A DNA stretch of 64,000 nucleotides from positions 124,001 to 188,000 of the forward strand of contig JAGYIR010000014.1 in NCBI GenBank assembly GCA_018402525.1. Reading direction: 5' to 3'. The translations under genes and the position numbers were made by a program. Position 1 is the first letter of the stretch. Each line of letters opens with the position of its first letter. This DNA comes from Crocinitomicaceae bacterium (GTDB lineage Bacteria; Bacteroidota; Bacteroidia; Flavobacteriales_D; Crocinitomicaceae). The notes beneath the pieces are model-generated. The model did not search any database and was not told the DNA's origin. It was given only the letters and a program-made list of their open reading frames with translations. Shown here piece by piece: positions 36,051 through 45,313 of the stretch.

Positions 36051-36908
36051 ATGGGAATAATAACGTTAACAACTGATATGGGACTCAACGACTACTATGT
36101 AGCAGCGTTGAAAGGCACGTTGTTAAGTCGCGTTAAAAACATCGCTATTGTTGATATCTCCCACGCCGTCAAACCATTTGATATTTCGGAAGCAGCTTTT
36201 TTGGTGCGCTCTTGTTTTCAGAACTTTCCGGAGAACACAATTCACGTAATTGGCGTTGATAGTGAGCCGATCGTCAATTTTTCTGGAACCGACGGCTCGT
36301 TCCCTTCCATATTGGTCTATCAGAAACAGTATTTCATCTCCAACGACAACGGCTTTTTCGGCGCATTTTTGCAAGAAAATCAACCTGAATCATTTTGGAG
36401 AATAGACGATGTTCTGTCGAATCCTAATTTGTTTAAGTTTCCAACGAAAAACATGCTCGTTGCAGCTGGCATCGAACTGCTCAACGGAAAATCGATTGAA
36501 GAAATTGCTTCACCGATGGAAGGGTACAAAAATGCATTAACGCTGACAGCCGTTTCAGAAACGAATCTCATTCGTGGGCACATTGTTCATATTGACAATT
36601 TTGGAAACGCAATTACAAATGTACACCGAAGTCTTTTCGAACAAGTCGGAAAAAATGCGCCATTTACAATTCGATTCAAGAAACAAGCGTACTTTATTGA
36701 TGTAATTTCTAATTCTTACAACGAAGTCATGCCGGGTGAAAAGGTGGCTATTTTCAACGAAAATGATTTTTTAGAAATTGCGATCAACCGAGGTGCAAAC
36801 GGAAGTACAGGTGGGGCTGAGCAATTATTTGGTCTTCATTTGCAGGACATGATTCGCATTGATTTTACACCACAAGGTTCCAGAGAAACACTAGAATCGC
36901 TGTTCTAA
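36051..36908 (+). CDS. SAM hydrolase / DUF62 family protein
   Basis: The 285-aa protein starts MGIITLTTDMGLNDYYVAAL, with the conserved Asp of the DUF62 fold. HAVKPFDISEAAFLV and IDNFGNAITNV are family motifs. DUF62 enzymes use S-adenosylmethionine and water, giving adenosine and methionine; related halogenases use fluoride or chloride. The later Gly-Gly loop lacks the fluorinase-type insertion, so hydrolase activity is likelier. The frame is open 34 codons upstream, but the alignment begins at 36051. Its stop overlaps the next start (TAATG). Confidence 0.85.
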   Translation: MGIITLTTDMGLNDYYVAALKGTLLSRVKNIAIVDISHAVKPFDISEAAFLVRSCFQNFPENTIHVIGVDSEPIVNFSGTDGSFPSILVYQKQYFISNDNGFFGAFLQENQPESFWRIDDVLSNPNLFKFPTKNMLVAAGIELLNGKSIEEIASPMEGYKNALTLTAVSETNLIRGHIVHIDNFGNAITNVHRSLFEQVGKNAPFTIRFKKQAYFIDVISNSYNEVMPGEKVAIFNENDFLEIAINRGANGSTGGAEQLFGLHLQDMIRIDFTPQGSRETLESLF

Positions 36909-37210
36909 TGATTACACGTATTGTAAAATTAGAGTTTGAAAAAAATCGAATTGACGATTTCCTTGCGTTTTTTGAAACGATCAAGCACCGCGTCAATGAA
37001 TTCCCAGGATGTTACGGAATGAAGTTGTACCAAGATGTTGAACACCCATGGATTGTTATGACGTATAGTCACTGGGAATCGCAAGAAGCACTCGATACTT
37101 ATCGAAATTCGACTACGTTTGGAGAGGTTTGGCCCACCATCAAAGCATGGTTTAATGCAAAGCCAGAAGCATGGAGTGTGCAGGCGTATTTTAATGGGTT
37201 TAATAATTAG
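36908..37210 (+). CDS. ABM-fold monooxygenase-like protein
   Basis: A 100-aa protein of the antibiotic biosynthesis monooxygenase fold, with the dimeric ferredoxin-like pattern MITRIVKLEFEKN, GCYGMKLYQDVE and YSHWESQEALDTYRNS. Such small proteins act as quinol monooxygenases or as heme/flavin-free isomerases. Translational coupling to the SAM hydrolase gene suggests joint expression. The substrate is unknown. Confidence 0.8.
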   Translation: MITRIVKLEFEKNRIDDFLAFFETIKHRVNEFPGCYGMKLYQDVEHPWIVMTYSHWESQEALDTYRNSTTFGEVWPTIKAWFNAKPEAWSVQAYFNGFNN

Positions 37211-37289
37211 TTCTTCTCTTCTTGCAAAATTATTCCTAGATAGATTTTTTAGACCGTGAGTTGCATTTTTCATTTAATATAGATCCTCC

Positions 37290-37460
37290 CCCTGCGCCCC
37301 CTCCAAAGGGGGAAACGTGCCGAGTACATTTCTTTTTTAACTTACTATGTACTCATGGTTAAAATACCAAACAACCTAACATTCGGAGATGAATTAAAAT
37401 TCCCCCTTTGGAGGAGAAGAAGCGAAAGCTTCTGATGGTAAAAGGGGGAAGACCTTGAAT
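37290..37460. repeat. Inverted-repeat element with C/G-run ends
   Basis: The left end reads CCCCCTCCAAAGGGGGAA and the right part has TTCCCCCTTTGGAGGAG and later AAAGGGGGAAG, in inverted orientation. Between them is an AT-rich core. A small hairpin AGAAGC-GAAA-GCTTCT lies within the right part. Elements of this type are common as dispersed repeats in Bacteroidota; whether it moves is unknown. Confidence 0.55.
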
Positions 37461-37574
37461 TCATCATTAAAATTTATGTTGAAAATTTAAGTGAGTTCAC
37501 CTTTAAACAATCGCATCTTAATAAATGAAGTGGGTACTTCACCATTTTCAGCAGCTAGAATCAATTAGAAATCT

Positions 37575-37582
37575 TATTTTTG
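37575..37582 (+). promoter_or_regulatory. -7 promoter element of gldF-gldG
   Basis: TATTTTTG fits TAnnTTTG and ends 22 nt before the ATG at 37605. No -33 TTG is seen. Confidence 0.5.
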
Positions 37583-37604
37583 GGCTGAATATTCAAACCA
37601 GCGA

Positions 37605-38345
37605 ATGAAAGCGTTATATTTCAAAGAAATCAGGAGTTTTTTAAGTTCCGTTATTGGATATGTGTTTATCCTCATCTACTTGATTGCATCGGGGATTATG
37701 CACTGGGTGGCATCTACCCCATCCAATTTACTGGAGGGTACTGAAGCCGATTTAATTCCATTTTTCAATTCTTCTCCGATTATCTTTTTGATTCTGATAC
37801 CAGCCATTACGATGCGTTCAGTGGCAGAAGAGCGACGAACAGGAACGATGGAGTTGTTGTTCACACGACCGATTTCCGACTTGAAAATTATCCTCGCCAA
37901 GTATTTCGCCAGTGTTACTTTGATGTTAATAGCTATCCTTCCAACGCTTGTGTACTACTACTCAATGAAAAGTTTAGCGTTAGAAGGCGAATCATTTGAT
38001 CACGGAGCGACCATTACTTCGTACATCGGATTAATACTCATCGGTTCGGCTTTTGTTGCCATTGGAATTTTCGCATCATCCCTTACAAGTAGTCAAATTG
38101 TGGCGTTTATACTTGCACTATTTTGTTGTTGGATTTTCATGCCGCAAATTGGTGGATTGGCCTTGCTTGGTTCTTACAATTTAATGGGTGATTTTGATTC
38201 TGTGATTCAATATTTTGGTATGACCTATCACTATGAAGGAATCCAACGTGGTGTTATTGATACCAAAAACATTGTATACTTCTTATCGGTAATTGTATTG
38301 TTCATCTACGCTGCTTTGACAGTGATTAAATCACTAAAAAAATAG
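37605..38345 (+). CDS. gldF: Gliding-motility ABC transporter permease GldF
   Basis: The 246-aa membrane protein has six hydrophobic segments and the permease motifs PAITMRSVAEERRTGTMELL and FTRPISDLKIILAKYF. In Flavobacterium johnsoniae GldF and GldG form an ABC transporter with GldA, needed for gliding there. It lies 2 nt upstream of gldG. The ATPase gene is not in the window. Confidence 0.9.
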   Translation: MKALYFKEIRSFLSSVIGYVFILIYLIASGIMHWVASTPSNLLEGTEADLIPFFNSSPIIFLILIPAITMRSVAEERRTGTMELLFTRPISDLKIILAKYFASVTLMLIAILPTLVYYYSMKSLALEGESFDHGATITSYIGLILIGSAFVAIGIFASSLTSSQIVAFILALFCCWIFMPQIGGLALLGSYNLMGDFDSVIQYFGMTYHYEGIQRGVIDTKNIVYFLSVIVLFIYAALTVIKSLKK

Positions 38346-38347
38346 AG

Positions 38348-40135
38348 ATGGCTGAGAAAAGAAAAATAATAAAAGGCTTTTACAATTGGACGTTTTTAAC
38401 GATTGTCATTGTCGCTTTGTTGCTGATTAACATCATCAGTTCTTTTGTTTATCAACGGTACGACATGACTGCAGATAAACGCTATTCCCTGGCGGAAGGC
38501 ACGATTTCGTTTTTGGAGGATACGGATAAGTTCAACAGTCGCATCAATATCAAAATATACTTGGACGGTAATTTGCCCGCTGACTTGAATCACTTTAAAA
38601 ATGCAGTTGAGGACAAGCTGAAAGAGTTCAAACAATACGCTGGAAACAGGATAGAATATCAGTTTATCAACCCAAACGAGGGAACAGAGCAAGAGCAGCA
38701 GGAGTTATTCGATGTGCTTTTTGCCAAAGGAAAAGGAATTCTACCTATGGAATTGGTGTACATGGAGGATGGTTCGCAAACTCAAATGATGGTATGGCCA
38801 GGTGCCATTATCGAGTACGGTGGATCTACGGTAAATACGGTGCAACTCTTACCAGGTTCAAAATCGGGGCGACCATACCAGCTCAATGGTATGAAGGACA
38901 TTATTCAAAATTCCATCAATAATCTTGAGTACATTCTAGTTAGCTCGTTAAGACGTGTAACGCAAGTCAAAAAACCCCGCATCGCATTTTTACATGGTCA
39001 TGGTGAATTAAGTTTCCCTCAAACCCAACGTGTTCGGGCATTGATTTCGCCTTATTACTCTATTGCTGACATTACCATTAATGATTCGGTTGCTGCATTG
39101 GACAATGTTGATGGTTTGATCATCGCGCGCCCTAGAGAACGTTATACTGCAAAGGACTTGTTTATCATCGATCAATTTTTAATGCGTGGCGGTCGATTGA
39201 TGTGCTTTATCGACGCCCTAAAAATTGATGAAGACACGCTGAAAAAATCGGGACAAACCCATACCACACGCTATGACAAGCTAAAAATAGATGACATGCT
39301 GTTCGATTACGGCTTGAAACTCAATGCTAATTATGTCATGGATGCACAATGCGTTCCAATGGCTTTGCCACTCGCAAAACAATCCATGATTCCATGGTTC
39401 TTCAACGTATTGGCGACACCTACCAAACATCCAATTTCAAGAAACGTTGAACCTGTTTCACTAAAATACACCAGCGAAATTCAATTTGTGGGGGAGAATC
39501 CCAAAGTCGCTATGACACCTGTTTTGACTTCAAGTACAAATTCAGCGGTGACTGGACTTGCACCTGTTGTCAACTTGATGCTACCGTTGAATTACGGAAA
39601 AAATCCCGAATTGGTCGCAAATCCAAATGATGAGTCGAATAAAAAGTGTATTGCGGGACTTGCTGAAGGAATGTTTCGATCGCATTTCAGAAACAGGATT
39701 TCAGATGCTTACGCAAAAAACCCTGAAGCAAAAGTATTGGATTCAAGCAAGGTAGAAGGGAAAATATTTTTAGTTGGCAACGGACGATTCCTGGAAAACC
39801 AATACGACTCCATGCCGAGTAAACTAGGCGATGGATACATGTATCGCCCAAAACAAATTAATGACCTACAATTCAATGAGGATTTAATTAATTTGAATAT
39901 TCCCCACTTTTTTGGGAACCAAGAGTTCTTTCAAAATTTAGTCGATTATATGATGGGGGATAATTCAGTTTTGGATATTCGAAGTCGCCAAATTGACATT
40001 CACCAAATTGACACCGAAAAAATTAAAACAGAAGCAGGATTCTACAGGGTTCTGAATATCGGCTTGCCAATAATTATCATCCTTGCGTTGGCTTTTATTA
40101 TCAACTTTATGCGTTCCAGAAAATACGCGAAATAG
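38348..40135 (+). CDS. gldG: Gliding-motility auxiliary protein GldG
   Basis: The 595-aa protein has one N-terminal and one C-terminal membrane segment and a large periplasmic ABC_transp_aux domain. Supporting stretches are YQRYDMTADKRYSLAEGT, FLHGHGELSFPQTQRV and FIDQFLMRGGRLMCFID in the conserved middle. It partners with GldF in the gliding-associated ABC transporter. Order gldF-gldG-dnaN recurs in Bacteroidota. Confidence 0.9.
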   Translation: MAEKRKIIKGFYNWTFLTIVIVALLLINIISSFVYQRYDMTADKRYSLAEGTISFLEDTDKFNSRINIKIYLDGNLPADLNHFKNAVEDKLKEFKQYAGNRIEYQFINPNEGTEQEQQELFDVLFAKGKGILPMELVYMEDGSQTQMMVWPGAIIEYGGSTVNTVQLLPGSKSGRPYQLNGMKDIIQNSINNLEYILVSSLRRVTQVKKPRIAFLHGHGELSFPQTQRVRALISPYYSIADITINDSVAALDNVDGLIIARPRERYTAKDLFIIDQFLMRGGRLMCFIDALKIDEDTLKKSGQTHTTRYDKLKIDDMLFDYGLKLNANYVMDAQCVPMALPLAKQSMIPWFFNVLATPTKHPISRNVEPVSLKYTSEIQFVGENPKVAMTPVLTSSTNSAVTGLAPVVNLMLPLNYGKNPELVANPNDESNKKCIAGLAEGMFRSHFRNRISDAYAKNPEAKVLDSSKVEGKIFLVGNGRFLENQYDSMPSKLGDGYMYRPKQINDLQFNEDLINLNIPHFFGNQEFFQNLVDYMMGDNSVLDIRSRQIDIHQIDTEKIKTEAGFYRVLNIGLPIIIILALAFIINFMRSRKYAK

Positions 40136-40141
40136 TACATT

Positions 40142-41197
40142 ATGAAGAAAATTGTCACACTTGTTATTGCAATCGCTGTTGTCATTGGACTTAGTTTTTA
40201 TACCTATAAACTAATGAGCAACAAAGGTAAATCGGATGGTAATTTAAAACTCATCGAATTCGCCATTGAAGATGTTACAACAGTCGATAAAGTCATAATT
40301 TCAGATGCGTTTGGACAAACCTTTGAGGTCGTTAAGAAGGCAGATGAATGGACGGATAAAGACGGGAATTGTGTAGTGAAGGAAAGTGTTGAATTTATAC
40401 TAGATGCGTTTAAAAACATTGAGTTCAAAGGTTATTTACCTGACAGCTCATTGGTCAAGTACAACAAGCTAATCACCGTTCAAAACACCCGTGTGGACAT
40501 ATACCAAAATGGCGAGTGGTCGAAAACATGGTATATAGGCCCGCCAACACCGGACCACCACGGTCAAATTATGCTCCTTGATTCAGAAGAAGGTGGTAAA
40601 AGCGATTTTCCTGTCGTGATGAAAATCAAAGGGATGCACGGCATAATTGAACCCCGCTTCTTTGCAGATGCCCGCAAATGGCAATGCACGAATATTTTCA
40701 GTATTCCATTGCATAAACTATCGAAGGTAGAAGTGAAATTTAACGATGAACCCGAACGTAGTTTTACAGTGGATAAGAAAGGTTTTGACATGAAAGTATA
40801 TCAGCAAGGGAAACTTTTACCAGATGTAGACACTGCTATGATCTTCCGATACCTGAACAACTACAAGAAAATTCACTTTGAAATACCCAACTATGAATTA
40901 AACGAAAAACAAGTGGACAGTGTTAAGGCTACAACACCTTTTTGCGTTTTAAAAGTGACAGAAACTGGTGGAAAAATAACCAAACTGAGATGTTTTAGAA
41001 CTTTGGAAAAGGCAGCCACAACGCAAGGGGTTATTCAATACGATAGTCCAGACCGAAATCGTTTTTGGTGTGAATTGCCGAATGGAGAATTGGTGAAATG
41101 TCAATATTTTGTATTCAATCCTTTGTTCTTAGGTCACATCTACTTTCCAATGGATGTATCTATGCTTGAAACGCACGATGGCATGCTCAAGAAATAG
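40142..41197 (+). CDS. DUF4340-like membrane-anchored protein
   Basis: A 351-aa protein with an N-terminal anchor (TLVIAIAVVIGLSFYTYKLM) and an extracytoplasmic region with DKVIISDAFGQTFEVVKK and WYIGPPTPDHHGQIMLL, resembling DUF4340. Such proteins often accompany Gld/ABC auxiliary proteins. It starts 6 nt after gldG and ends before a gap with the dnaN promoter. Its exact role is unknown. Confidence 0.65.
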   Translation: MKKIVTLVIAIAVVIGLSFYTYKLMSNKGKSDGNLKLIEFAIEDVTTVDKVIISDAFGQTFEVVKKADEWTDKDGNCVVKESVEFILDAFKNIEFKGYLPDSSLVKYNKLITVQNTRVDIYQNGEWSKTWYIGPPTPDHHGQIMLLDSEEGGKSDFPVVMKIKGMHGIIEPRFFADARKWQCTNIFSIPLHKLSKVEVKFNDEPERSFTVDKKGFDMKVYQQGKLLPDVDTAMIFRYLNNYKKIHFEIPNYELNEKQVDSVKATTPFCVLKVTETGGKITKLRCFRTLEKAATTQGVIQYDSPDRNRFWCELPNGELVKCQYFVFNPLFLGHIYFPMDVSMLETHDGMLKK

Positions 41198-41265
41198 CTA
41201 ACAATTTGTTAATAACTAAGGATAAAAAGGCCGGCGATAAACACATGAAATCGTATTGAAATTAA

Positions 41266-41273
41266 TAGTTTTG
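41266..41273 (+). promoter_or_regulatory. -7 promoter element of dnaN
   Basis: TAGTTTTG fits the consensus and ends 23 nt before the dnaN start. It implies that dnaN has a promoter of its own behind the gld genes. Confidence 0.5.
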
Positions 41274-41296
41274 GGAATCAAATCAATTGTTTCAAA

Positions 41297-42412
41297 ATGA
41301 ATTTTGTAATATCAAGTGCATCATTATTAAAACACCTTCAGGGTATCTCGGGTGTATTGAGTACGAGCAACTCTTTACCTATTTTGGATAACTTTCTGTT
41401 TGAAATTGCTGACGGCCGTTTGACTGTTTCCGCTTCAGATTTAGAGACAACCATGCGTACTTCTATGGAGGTTGAGGCAAAGGAAGATGGGAAAATTGCA
41501 ATTCCAGCGAAACTGTTGTTGGATGTCTTGAAAAACCTACCCGATCAACCTTGTACGTTCGTGATTAACATGGACAATTTTGCTGTGGAGATTGCATACG
41601 ACAACGGGAAATCAAAAATGGTAGGATACAACGGTGATGATTTTCCACGTACTCCAGGGTTAGACAATTCGAATTCCATTCGCATATCGGGAAGTATTGT
41701 TTCAAATGCCATCAATAAAACATTGTTTGCAACGGGTGTTGACGATTTACGACCAGTGATGAGCGGTGTATTCTGTGAGTTTTCTCCAGAAAGCATCACA
41801 TTTGTCGCTACGGATGCGCATAAATTGGTTCGTTATACCCGCACGGATTCACAGGCGTCAGGTAGTTCATCCTTCATTTTACCAAAAAAACCTTTGAATC
41901 TCCTAAAAAGCAATTTAGCTGGCGACGAAGAAGTGCAATTGGAATACAATGAATCAAACGCGGTTTTTTCTTTTAATGATATTGTGTTGATCTGTCGATT
42001 AATCGATGGGAAATACCCCAATTATGAAGCGGTTATTCCAAAAGAAAACCCAAATGTATTGACCATTGATCGTCTACAATTTTTAAGTTCAATCAAACGT
42101 GTTTCTATTTTTGCGAATAAAACAACACATCAAATAAAATTGAGATTGGCAGGATCTGAACTTGCGCTTTCAGCGGAAGACATCGATTTTGCAAATGAAG
42201 CAAACGAACGTTTGACATGTAATTACTCAGGTGAGGACATGGAAATTGGGTTCAATTCACGTTTTCTAATGGAAATGTTGAACAACCTAGATACGACAGA
42301 AGTGCGTTTGGAAATGAGTGAACCAAGTCGCGCAGGACTTTTAATGCCTGCTGTATCAAATGAAAACGAAGATATTCTGATGTTGGTGATGCCTGTAATG
42401 TTGAACAGGTAA
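41297..42412 (+). CDS. dnaN: DNA polymerase III beta subunit (sliding clamp)
   Basis: The 371-aa protein has three clamp domains. Typical stretches are SNSLPILDNFLFEI in domain 1, FATGVDDLRPVMSGVFCEF in domain 2, and the C-terminal MLVMPVML, which closes the partner-binding pocket. It encircles DNA as a dimer and tethers the polymerase. A strong terminator follows. Confidence 0.93.
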   Translation: MNFVISSASLLKHLQGISGVLSTSNSLPILDNFLFEIADGRLTVSASDLETTMRTSMEVEAKEDGKIAIPAKLLLDVLKNLPDQPCTFVINMDNFAVEIAYDNGKSKMVGYNGDDFPRTPGLDNSNSIRISGSIVSNAINKTLFATGVDDLRPVMSGVFCEFSPESITFVATDAHKLVRYTRTDSQASGSSSFILPKKPLNLLKSNLAGDEEVQLEYNESNAVFSFNDIVLICRLIDGKYPNYEAVIPKENPNVLTIDRLQFLSSIKRVSIFANKTTHQIKLRLAGSELALSAEDIDFANEANERLTCNYSGEDMEIGFNSRFLMEMLNNLDTTEVRLEMSEPSRAGLLMPAVSNENEDILMLVMPVMLNR

Positions 42413-42440
42413 GCCTCACAGAAATATACAGTATTAAATG

Positions 42441-42468
42441 CGTCTGCTCATAACGAGCAGACGTTTTT
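42441..42468 (+). terminator. Rho-independent terminator of dnaN
   Basis: CGTCTGCTC-ATAAC-GAGCAGACG is a perfect 9-bp stem followed by TTTTT. It overlaps the last bases of the convergent comEC gene. Confidence 0.88.
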
Positions 42469-44407
42469 AGTTCAACGCAATAATTTTTGCACCCTGCTCA
42501 AGGTTGTAACGCTGAGCATTACTCGCCAAATAAGACATATCCAGTACGTTTTCCATTTCAACGAAGCTAGTTGCGTAACCTGTTCGAAGGTAAAAAGACA
42601 CCTCATCGCTTTTGACATCAACGCCGTATTTATCCTTTGAGAATTTCACATCCAACTTAGGGTGGCTGAATTTGGTTTCGCCATCCCTCAAAGGGAAATA
42701 CTTTACATCGCCAGGTCGAACTGCGGTGTAACCTTGCATTAATGCTTCCACTTTTTTAACCCTTTCCTCAGTTGCACTATGAAAACAGTAGATATCTCCC
42801 CCACTTTTCAATGAAATCACGACATCGTCCGCATTAAAAACCACCAATTCGTTCGCACTTAAGTTTTCATACCGTTCCCAATGCACCATGATGAACACAA
42901 TTAAAACAGTTACAAAAACAGGAATTTTCAATCGTTTTAACGGAAGGAAAATCGCACAAATAATTAAGAAATAAATCAATGAAACCAACACTGGGGAAAG
43001 AACAAAGCCTTTAGCAACACTCCCCGGAATCCAATCAATGAATTGCACAAAATAAAGCATCACGAGAATTCCAACTTTAAGCACCCATCCTGTCGCTACT
43101 GCCAAATAGCTCGACCATTGAACAGCAAAAAACAACAAACCTACACCTAATAGGACGCCTGAAAAAACCATCATTCCAATATTGGTCAACATAAAATAAT
43201 TCGGAAACTGGTGAAAATAATACAAGGTCAATGGCACTGTAAATGCCTGTGCTGCTATTCCAACAGCCGTTCCCTCCCACAACTTTCGGATCCATTCGTT
43301 TTTAATGTAAAACCAGGTCGAAACAATCGGATAAAGTACGAAAATCCCAACCATCGCTAAATACGATAGCTGAAAACCAATATCGTAAATGAGCAGTGGA
43401 TCTATTACAAGAAGTACGAATGCTGTGAAGAAAAGAATGTTCATCGCATCAAAATTTCTACCTGCAAGTTGCGCCAAAACCAGCATAGAAAACATGAAGC
43501 TCGCGCGAATAACTGAAGGTGAGAATCCTGTTACTCCCGCATAAAGCCAAATGATAACTACCGCTGTAAGGACTGCCGTTGTTTTAGAAATCAATTTTGG
43601 AAATCGCCCCAAAATAAACATCAATACATACAACACAATCCCGACGTGCAAACCAGAAACGGCGAGTACGTGCATTGCTCCGGCATTGCTGAAGTGCGTT
43701 CTTGTCTCCGCTGAGAGCAATTGCTTATCTCCCAACAGCAGCGCATTTGCAACTCCCAATACGTCTTCATCAAACATTTTCGATAGTTGAAAGGACAGTT
43801 GATCGCGAAGCGAAAGAAAAAATTGTTTGGCGAAATTGGGTTCCCTATATTCTAGAAGTCTAAAATCCCTTTCTCCGACAAACCCTATCTGATAAATGTT
43901 TTTATTGTTCCAAAATGACTTCACATCAAACTCGCCAGGATTGTTCTTATTATCAATCATTGAAAAATTTGCATTGAGCATCAGTACATCTCCAACTTCA
44001 ATTTGATTTGACTTAAAAAACACCAGAACACGCTCAGAATAGGTCCGTAGCGAATCATTATCAACGACGTGCGTTGTGACACAAATCGCCTTTCGCCAAG
44101 CATCCGAAGGTCGCGCTATTTCTTTTACCTCAGCAATAATTGAATTCTCTTTACTAAATGAGTTCGGCGTTTGCCGCGTCAATGAGGAGGTTATTCCGCC
44201 GATTGCAACAATTCCTATAAATAGCGCCAACAATTTTAATCGCTCAACTTTAGGTGAAGTCGAAAAAGAAAGTGCGCTGTAGCCAATAAGCGCAACAGAG
44301 ACAATTTTAATTGACAGGTCAAATGCCCACTTTTCGTTATCAAAAAACAAAATCCCGAGCATGAGAAAGGGGGTCAAAGACACAAATGGAAGTCGTGAGA
44401 ATTTCAA
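42467..44407 (-). CDS. comEC: ComEC/Rec2-type DNA-uptake channel protein
   Basis: The 646-aa protein has an N-terminal DUF4131 region with three membrane segments, a soluble stretch of about 100 aa, and a competence domain with about eight segments. The motif FSNAGAMHVLAVSGLHVGI is the family signature. The C-terminal beta-lactamase-like part is short, with few metal ligands, as in many Bacteroidota members. It would carry single-stranded DNA across the inner membrane. ComM at 32.1 kb fits natural transformation. Confidence 0.88.
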   Translation of the reverse strand: MKFSRLPFVSLTPFLMLGILFFDNEKWAFDLSIKIVSVALIGYSALSFSTSPKVERLKLLALFIGIVAIGGITSSLTRQTPNSFSKENSIIAEVKEIARPSDAWRKAICVTTHVVDNDSLRTYSERVLVFFKSNQIEVGDVLMLNANFSMIDNKNNPGEFDVKSFWNNKNIYQIGFVGERDFRLLEYREPNFAKQFFLSLRDQLSFQLSKMFDEDVLGVANALLLGDKQLLSAETRTHFSNAGAMHVLAVSGLHVGIVLYVLMFILGRFPKLISKTTAVLTAVVIIWLYAGVTGFSPSVIRASFMFSMLVLAQLAGRNFDAMNILFFTAFVLLVIDPLLIYDIGFQLSYLAMVGIFVLYPIVSTWFYIKNEWIRKLWEGTAVGIAAQAFTVPLTLYYFHQFPNYFMLTNIGMMVFSGVLLGVGLLFFAVQWSSYLAVATGWVLKVGILVMLYFVQFIDWIPGSVAKGFVLSPVLVSLIYFLIICAIFLPLKRLKIPVFVTVLIVFIMVHWERYENLSANELVVFNADDVVISLKSGGDIYCFHSATEERVKKVEALMQGYTAVRPGDVKYFPLRDGETKFSHPKLDVKFSKDKYGVDVKSDEVSFYLRTGYATSFVEMENVLDMSYLASNAQRYNLEQGAKIIALN

Positions 44408-44499
44408 GTAGAGTGGTTTTATCAGGGCATGTTATCAATCAGTTTTCAAAATAAATATACTTAAAAAACTCAACGAAAAGCTAATTATGAAGTTTAAGT

Positions 44500-44507
44500 T
44501 ATCTTTG
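44500..44507 (+). promoter_or_regulatory. -7 promoter element of map
   Basis: TATCTTTG ends 5 nt before an ATG at 44513. Transcription would begin about there, so the ATG at 44534 is the better start for map. Confidence 0.6.
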
Positions 44508-44533
44508 CAACAATGAATTTTTTAAACCAACGC

Positions 44534-45313
44534 ATGATTATTTATAAATCCCTTGATGAAATCGAAATAATGCGCGAAGCAGCGCAGATCGTAAGTCGAA
44601 CGTTAGGAAAAGTAGCGGAAATGATAGGACCAGGAGTTACTCCTCGTCAATTGGATGAAATGGCAGAAGCATACATCATTTCCCAAGGCGCCATCCCCGG
44701 TTTCAAAGGACTTTACGGTTGCCCAAGCACTTTATTGATTTCAGTTAATGAGCAAGTGGTCCACGGTTTGCCAACAGATACACCATTTATGGAAGGGGAT
44801 ATTGTTTCAGTGGATTGTGGTTCATTGTACAAGGAATATTATGGCGATCACGCCTACACGTTTGAAATCGGAACCGTTTCAGAAGAGAAAAAGAAATTGT
44901 TAAAAGTCACACTAGAATGTCTTGAATTAGGCATTGCCGAAGCAAAAGTTGGAAATCGAATCAGTGACATTGGATTTGCCATACAGCAACACGCCGAAAA
45001 GCATGGATATGGGGTAGTACGTGATTTAGTTGGACATGGACTAGGAAAATCGTTGCATGAGGACCCACAAGTCCCCAATTATGGCAGACGTGGTAGAGGA
45101 AAGAAAATTCAGGACGGCTTAACAATTGCCATTGAACCAATGATTAACATGGGAACAGAAAAAGTGGTGCAACTGGACGATAATTGGACGATCGTAACAG
45201 AAGATGGTTTACCGAGTGCGCATTTCGAGCACGATATTGCGGTCATCAATGGGAAACCAGAAATCTTGTCCACATTCAAGTACATTGAAGAAGCGTTGGC
45301 TAAAAAGCAATGA
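44534..45313 (+). CDS. map: Type I methionine aminopeptidase
   Basis: The 259-aa enzyme removes the initiator methionine. Metal ligands are in SVDCGSLYKEYYGDHAYTF (two Asp), GHGLGKSLHEDPQVPNYG (His), IEPMINMG (Glu) and FEHDIAV (Glu). The start MIIYKSLDEIEIMREAAQ aligns with family members; the ATG seven codons upstream lies at the predicted transcription start. It overlaps the next gene by 4 nt. Confidence 0.9.
   Translation: MIIYKSLDEIEIMREAAQIVSRTLGKVAEMIGPGVTPRQLDEMAEAYIISQGAIPGFKGLYGCPSTLLISVNEQVVHGLPTDTPFMEGDIVSVDCGSLYKEYYGDHAYTFEIGTVSEEKKKLLKVTLECLELGIAEAKVGNRISDIGFAIQQHAEKHGYGVVRDLVGHGLGKSLHEDPQVPNYGRRGRGKKIQDGLTIAIEPMINMGTEKVVQLDDNWTIVTEDGLPSAHFEHDIAVINGKPEILSTFKYIEEALAKKQ

Larger units (their letters stand above)
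37211..37604. other. 394-bp gap with an inverted-repeat element
   Basis: No coding frame is credible. The gap holds the CCCCCTCCAAAGGGGG-type element at 37290-37460 and the promoter of gldF near its end. Confidence 0.55.

Noticed and set aside
36051-36908. SAM hydrolase-like gene as a fluorinase or chlorinase
   Set aside because: The general DUF62 motifs are present, but I see no fluorinase-type insertion loop; hydrolase is the common function.
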